Below are positions 6,020-9,484 of a DNA stretch of 9,484 nt, one piece after another (within the stretch, counting starts at the first letter, position 1; each line of letters starts with the position of its first letter). The DNA comes from Candidatus Margulisiibacteriota bacterium. GTDB lineage: Bacteria > Margulisbacteria > Termititenacia > Termititenacales > Termititenacaceae. The DNA lies in contig JAIRZV010000032.1 in NCBI GenBank assembly GCA_031267055.1, forward strand, positions 1-9,484, in the 5' to 3' direction. Position numbers and translations under genes: made by a program. The notes beneath the pieces are model-generated. The model did no database searches, was not told the DNA's origin, and saw only the letters and a list, made by a program, of their open reading frames with translations.

Positions 6020-6525
6020 CGAGTGAGAAACTTCACCATTGCCTTGCCGAATTCTTCCGCGGCAGCCGGACCGTCAGCCGTGATAACATTGTCACTGACC
6101 ACCACCGGCTTGTTGACGTACACTCCGCCGTTTTGCTGAATGCTTTCTATCGCGTCAACATCAGGGAATGTGGTTAATTGCTTGTCGCGCATCAACCCGG
6201 CTTGCGCTGGTATTGCTCCGGAAATACAAATCGCCGCGACAAGTTTGCCGGCCGCGTGAAATTCACGGCACAGCCGCAAAACTGTTTCATTGTGCCAATA
6301 AGTTTTTTGTCCGCCGACAATCATAATTCCTTGATAATCCGTCGAATTTACTTTATCGAGCGTGATGTCCACACGTGCGATTACCAGATCTTTTTTACCG
6401 CGCAATTTGCCAAGCAAAGTTGACGCTGTCACCACTTCAAAACCGGCTTCTTCCAAAACTCGTTTTGGCACGGCGTATTCCTCGTCGCGAAAACCATTGG
6501 GCACGATCAAAAACAAGACTGCCAT
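6016..6525 (-). CDS. DJ-1/PfpI family protein
   Basis: This 169-residue, single-domain cytoplasmic protein has the DJ-1/PfpI fold by sequence: strand VLFLIVPNGFRDEEY with the conserved acidic residue (E15 or E16), IMIVGG (67-72), and the nucleophile elbow AAICISG (97-103) with C100. Its C-terminal VVVSDNVITADGPAAAEEFGKAMV is also typical. Family members include deglycase/chaperone-like and redox-sensing proteins, so the substrate cannot be told. The residue after the cysteine is Ile, unlike the Cys-His pair of PfpI proteases, which makes protease activity unlikely. Shine-Dalgarno AAAGGA (6538-6533) sits inside the end of the PBP gene, 7 bases before ATG. One base separates it from the PBP stop and it overlaps the barrel gene by 4. 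Confidence 0.88.
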   Translation of the reverse strand: MAVLFLIVPNGFRDEEYAVPKRVLEEAGFEVVTASTLLGKLRGKKDLVIARVDITLDKVNSTDYQGIMIVGGQKTYWHNETVLRLCREFHAAGKLVAAICISGAIPAQAGLMRDKQLTTFPDVDAIESIQQNGGVYVNKPVVVSDNVITADGPAAAEEFGKAMVKFLTR

Positions 6526-6526
6526 T

Positions 6527-8782
6527 TTACAATCCTTTGTTTACATCAATATTGGAGCCATCGATCTGTTTACGGCCGGCCGCCGGAATGATTGCCGACT
6601 GCGGATTATTCGTCGGTTTATCTTCTTCTTTAACCTCAGACAAATACACGATGTTGCTGGCATCGGGATAAAAAGTCCTTTCCCAGTCCGGCCGTTGCGC
6701 GCCGACCGGCACCAGTCCGCCCAGTATAGAATGTGTTTGGCATTGATTGGTGTACATGCCGTTCTCCCACATCAGCTCCTCGACCACATCGGATTCCGGA
6801 CACATCGATGTCGCCAGCCCCTGCCCCACCACGCAAATCCGCTGTTTGACCAGACCGCGCGGATACGGGAAATATTCTTTCGGAAATTTGGGCAGCGCAT
6901 AAGACATATAGGATTTCCAAATCTGCGCCGGTATCCAGCCGCCGGTGACTTCCTGCATTATAGAATTGTCATCATTGCCGACCCAGACGGCCGTCATCAG
7001 ATTGGGCGCAAAACCCATGAACCACGCGTCGCGGTAATCGCTCGTCGTGCCGGTTTTGCCGGCCAGATCGTACCCGGGGACATTCGCGCCCTGACCGGTG
7101 CCGCGCTGCATCACGCCACGCATCATGTACACCAGCGCGTGCACATAACGCGCTTCAAACACCCGTTTCGGCGCGATTTGGTGTTTGTACAAAATATTGC
7201 CGGTGCGGTCCTCGATGCGCAATATTGACACCGGATCGACGCGCACACCGCCATTGGCAAAAGTGCAAAAAGCCGCCGCGTGCTCCAGCACCGGTATCTC
7301 GCTCGCGCCAAGAGTTAGGGAAAGCACCGGCGCCAGCGGCACCTGTATGCCGAGTCTGCGGCAGGTGACAATAATACTGCTCGGATTGATCATGTCACTG
7401 ATCTTGACCGCCACAACATTGATCGACAATTCCAGCGCACGCTTCAAAGTGATCGCACCTTTGAAATCTTTGGTGTAATTTTGCGGCGAGTACGGTCCCA
7501 TAATCGTGTTAAAAGTCACCGGCGAATCTTCAATTATAGAACCGGGCGAAATCCCCATGCTCAAGGCGGTCAAATACGTGTAGGGCTTAAATGAAGACCC
7601 CGGCTGACGTTTGGCCTGCGCGATATGGTCGAATTCTCTCTCCAAAAAATCCCGTCCGCCGACCCAGGCTTTGATGTAGCCGGTTTTAGGATCGACCGAC
7701 AACAATGCGGCCTGCGTGGCATTGAGCGAAGAAACCTCGCGGCCTTTGATCCAGTGCGGGCGGCTGGCTTCCATCATGTAATACTCGATCGCGTCTTCCG
7801 CTTTTTTCTGCAGATCGATATCGAGCGTGGTGTAAATCCGCAAGCCGTCTTTGTACACCACATCTTTGCCGTACATATCCTCCAGCTGCTTGACCACATA
7901 GCTGGTAAAATACGGATGCTTGTATTTTAAAGTCCGGCGCGGCGCGAGAAAAATCGGCGTTTCGCGCGCCTGATAAAACTCTTCTTCGGTGATCAAGTTC
8001 AACGTAAACAAACGGCGCAGGACGATGTCGCGGCGCCAGCGCGTCCTTTGCGGACGGTAAAACGGCGAGTACAATTCCGGCCCACGCAGCAAACCGATCA
8101 GCGTCGCGGCTTCCGGCAGATTTAACTCCGCCGCGGACTTGTCGAAATACATATTGGCCGCGGACTCGATGCCGTAAGCATTGTGTCCCCAGTACACCTG
8201 ATTGAGATAAAATTCCAAAATTTCCTCTTTGGTGTATTTACGCTCGATCTGCAAAGCCAAAATCATCTCGGCGATTTTTCGCAACAGCTTTTTCTTTTTA
8301 TTCAAATAAATGCCGCGCGCCAGCTGCATCGTGATCGTGCTGCCGCCCTGCATTTTTTCGCCGCGCAGCACATTCACAAAAACCGAGCGGAACAATCCGC
8401 CAAAATCCAGACCGTTGTGCCGGTAAAAATTGGTGTCTTCGGTGGCGATCACCGCGGCTTTTACAAAATCGGAAATCTGCGAGATCGGCACAACTTCGCG
8501 GTTTTCTTCCTCGTGCAGCTCAGCCAGTATCGTGCCGTCGGCCGCGTAAACTTTGGTCGTCTCATTGGGCACGATCGTACCCATCGTGTCTACGTCCGGC
8601 AGATTCATCGCGGTCATGATCACGATGAACAAAAAAACCAGCGCGCCGAGTGCAGCAACGACAGTGCAGTAGCGGAAAATCCGTTGCAGCCACAAATGAA
8701 ATTTTTGTTTCTTGAGATGATTGCCGTAAGAGCTTAAATGCGTCGAACGCACTTGGTCTATCGGCCTCTTAAAAATACCCAC
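6527..8782 (-). CDS. Class A penicillin-binding protein (PBP1A-like)
   Basis: This bifunctional peptidoglycan synthase polymerises glycan strands from lipid II and cross-links stem peptides outside the inner membrane. The 751-residue protein has a basic cytoplasmic tail, one membrane segment (about 37-58), and a GT51 domain (about 80-250) with ATEDTNFYRHNGLD (113-126; catalytic E115), GGSTITMQLAR (146-156) and KEEILEFYLNQVYWG (185-199). The transpeptidase domain (about 350-630) has SSFK (396-399), SIN (453-455) and KTGTT (576-580). A C-terminal tail with Cys 650, 661 and 681 resembles the tail of many PBP1A proteins, followed by a short polar end. The start is GTG, chosen because AAGGGG lies 6 bases upstream and the product then opens with a basic tail before the membrane segment. 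First gene of the envelope operon. Confidence 0.95.
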   Translation of the reverse strand: MGIFKRPIDQVRSTHLSSYGNHLKKQKFHLWLQRIFRYCTVVAALGALVFLFIVIMTAMNLPDVDTMGTIVPNETTKVYAADGTILAELHEEENREVVPISQISDFVKAAVIATEDTNFYRHNGLDFGGLFRSVFVNVLRGEKMQGGSTITMQLARGIYLNKKKKLLRKIAEMILALQIERKYTKEEILEFYLNQVYWGHNAYGIESAANMYFDKSAAELNLPEAATLIGLLRGPELYSPFYRPQRTRWRRDIVLRRLFTLNLITEEEFYQARETPIFLAPRRTLKYKHPYFTSYVVKQLEDMYGKDVVYKDGLRIYTTLDIDLQKKAEDAIEYYMMEASRPHWIKGREVSSLNATQAALLSVDPKTGYIKAWVGGRDFLEREFDHIAQAKRQPGSSFKPYTYLTALSMGISPGSIIEDSPVTFNTIMGPYSPQNYTKDFKGAITLKRALELSINVVAVKISDMINPSSIIVTCRRLGIQVPLAPVLSLTLGASEIPVLEHAAAFCTFANGGVRVDPVSILRIEDRTGNILYKHQIAPKRVFEARYVHALVYMMRGVMQRGTGQGANVPGYDLAGKTGTTSDYRDAWFMGFAPNLMTAVWVGNDDNSIMQEVTGGWIPAQIWKSYMSYALPKFPKEYFPYPRGLVKQRICVVGQGLATSMCPESDVVEELMWENGMYTNQCQTHSILGGLVPVGAQRPDWERTFYPDASNIVYLSEVKEEDKPTNNPQSAIIPAAGRKQIDGSNIDVNKGL

Positions 8783-8788
8783 GCTTTT

Positions 8789-8794
8789 CCCCTT
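8789..8794 (-). promoter_or_regulatory. Ribosome binding site for the GTG start of the PBP gene
   Basis: AAGGGG on the minus strand lies 6 bases before GTG at 8782. It fixes the unusual start codon and contrasts with the missing Shine-Dalgarno at recN and tyrS. Confidence 0.75.
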
Positions 8795-8815
8795 GAAGCC
8801 AAATTTTCAATATGT

Positions 8816-8824
8816 TGTTATAAT
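8816..8824 (+). promoter_or_regulatory. Extended -10 of tyrS, predicting a leaderless mRNA
   Basis: TGT-TATAAT is a perfect -10 with a TGN extension, ending 7 bases before ATG at 8832. No Shine-Dalgarno lies between. TTGAAG (8793-8798) is a -35-like hexamer but is 20 bases away, too far for a standard spacer. Confidence 0.6.
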
Positions 8825-8828
8825 AACA
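8820..8828 (-). promoter_or_regulatory. Extended -10 of the envelope operon
   Basis: Read on the minus strand this is TGT-TATTAT, an extended -10 that overlaps the tyrS -10 on the other strand. Transcription would start near 8812-8814, giving a leader of about 30 bases that includes the AAGGGG ribosome site of the PBP gene. Confidence 0.45.
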
Positions 8829-8831
8829 TAT

Positions 8832-9484
8832 ATGAACCCCTTTGAAACAATCCAAAATGGCGCTCTAGAGATAATTTCCGCAGTTGAACTCAAGAAAAAA
8901 CTGGAATCCGGCAAAAAACTAAAGATAAAGTTCGGCGCCGACCCGTCCGCGCCGGATCTGCATCTCGGGCATACTGTGGCCCTGCAAAAACTGCGCCAGT
9001 TTCAGGATCTAGGGCACGAGGTGATTTTCTTGATCGGCGATTTCACGGCGGCTATCGGCGATCCGACCGGTAAATCCGAAACCCGCAAACCTCTGAGCCG
9101 CGCGCAAATCGAGCAAAATTCCGCCACATATCAAGCGCAAATTTTTAAGATTTTGGACAAAAGCCAAACCAAAATCGTTTACAATTCGCAATGGATCAAC
9201 AAGCTCACACCGGCGGATTTGGTGAAATTGCTGTCGCAGATCACCGTGGCGCAAACTCTGGAGCGCGAGGATTTTAAAAAACGTTACACCGCCGGACAAT
9301 CTATCGCACTGCATGAATTTATGTATCCGCTTTTGCAGGGCTATGATTCTGTCGCGCTACAAGCCGATGTCGAGCTGGGCGGCACGGATCAGAAATTTAA
9401 TATGCTGGTCGGCCGCGATTTGCAGGCCAGCGCTGGCCAGGAGCCGCAAAATATTATTATCATGCCGATACTCGAAGGTCTCGA
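8832..9484 (+). CDS. tyrS: Tyrosyl-tRNA synthetase, N-terminal part (runs off the window)
   Basis: This class I enzyme charges tRNA-Tyr with tyrosine in the cytoplasm. From ATG 8832 an open frame of 217 codons runs to the window edge with no stop. It shows KFGADPSAPDLHLGH (33-47) with the HIGH-type motif HLGH (44-47), FLIGDFTAAIGDPTGKSETRK (66-86), and further on YPLLQGYDSV and DVELGGTDQKFNMLVGR, which form the tyrosine-binding fold. These match the TyrZ/TyrS2 branch better than the E. coli TyrS branch. The KMSKS loop and the tRNA-binding C-terminal domain lie beyond the window. The N-terminus is somewhat shorter than in B. subtilis TyrZ, which agrees with a leaderless start at this ATG. It is divergent from the PBP operon, 49 bases apart. 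Confidence 0.95.
   Translation, partial: MNPFETIQNGALEIISAVELKKKLESGKKLKIKFGADPSAPDLHLGHTVALQKLRQFQDLGHEVIFLIGDFTAAIGDPTGKSETRKPLSRAQIEQNSATYQAQIFKILDKSQTKIVYNSQWINKLTPADLVKLLSQITVAQTLEREDFKKRYTAGQSIALHEFMYPLLQGYDSVALQADVELGGTDQKFNMLVGRDLQASAGQEPQNIIIMPILEGL

Noticed and set aside
5609..6139. Open frame (176 codons) on the plus strand opposite the barrel and DJ-1 genes
   Set aside because: It is a shadow of well-supported minus-strand genes, with no ribosome site or domain.
6362..7228. Long open frame (288 codons) on the plus strand opposite the PBP gene
   Set aside because: It is antisense to a clear class A PBP, has low-complexity composition and no recognisable domain.
8183..8737. Open frame (184 codons) on the plus strand opposite the GT51 domain
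   Set aside because: It is rich in His, Gln and Arg, as expected from antisense reading of a coding frame, and is not protein-like.
8793..8824. Standard -35/-10 promoter for tyrS (TTGAAG with TATAAT)
   Set aside because: The spacer is 20 bases, outside the usual 16-18; the TGN extension explains activity better.

Overview
The window looks like chromosomal DNA from an uncultured, LPS-making diderm bacterium of middling base composition. The diderm reading rests on lpxB (lipid A synthesis), a secreted outer-membrane beta-barrel that resembles the LptD barrel, and a class A penicillin-binding protein. Two proteins look more like Firmicutes families: a tyrosyl-tRNA synthetase of the TyrZ/TyrS2 type and an ABC-F protein of the Lsa type. 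I cannot place the lineage. A candidate phylum such as Margulisbacteria or Elusimicrobia would fit but is a guess.

Layout. Bases 1-341 hold three tandem copies of the 5' half of one tRNA gene on the minus strand, probably tRNA-Gly. The first copy is cut by the window edge. The second and third stop near the anticodon loop and are split in the D arm by inserts of 65 and about 122 bases made of hairpins. Each copy keeps a -10-like box 9-10 bases before its 5' end. Bases 342-412 carry divergent promoters for the third copy and for recN. On the plus strand, recN (413-2104) is followed 12 bases later by an Lsa-type ABC-F gene (2117-3598). These converge on a minus-strand operon read as PBP1A (8782-6527), DJ-1/PfpI (6525-6016), LptD-like barrel (6019-4763) and lpxB (4751-3618), with junctions of 1, -4 and 11 bases. 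A 49-base divergent region separates it from tyrS (plus, from 8832, running off the window).

How the genes fit together. The minus-strand operon is an envelope unit: peptidoglycan polymerase/cross-linker, outer-membrane barrel and lipid A disaccharide synthase, with a small DJ-1-like protein between. The plus-strand pair joins DNA repair (RecN) to a ribosome-acting ABC-F ATPase.

Most notable points. (1) The tRNA half-gene array has D-arm inserts whose hairpins share one architecture, with paired base changes between copies. (2) recN and tyrS both have an extended -10 (TGN-TAnnnT) exactly 7 bases before ATG and no Shine-Dalgarno, which predicts leaderless mRNAs. (3) A near-palindrome at 8810-8831 carries overlapping, opposed extended -10 boxes for tyrS and the envelope operon. 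(4) A Lsa-type ABC-F protein sits in an LPS-bearing background.
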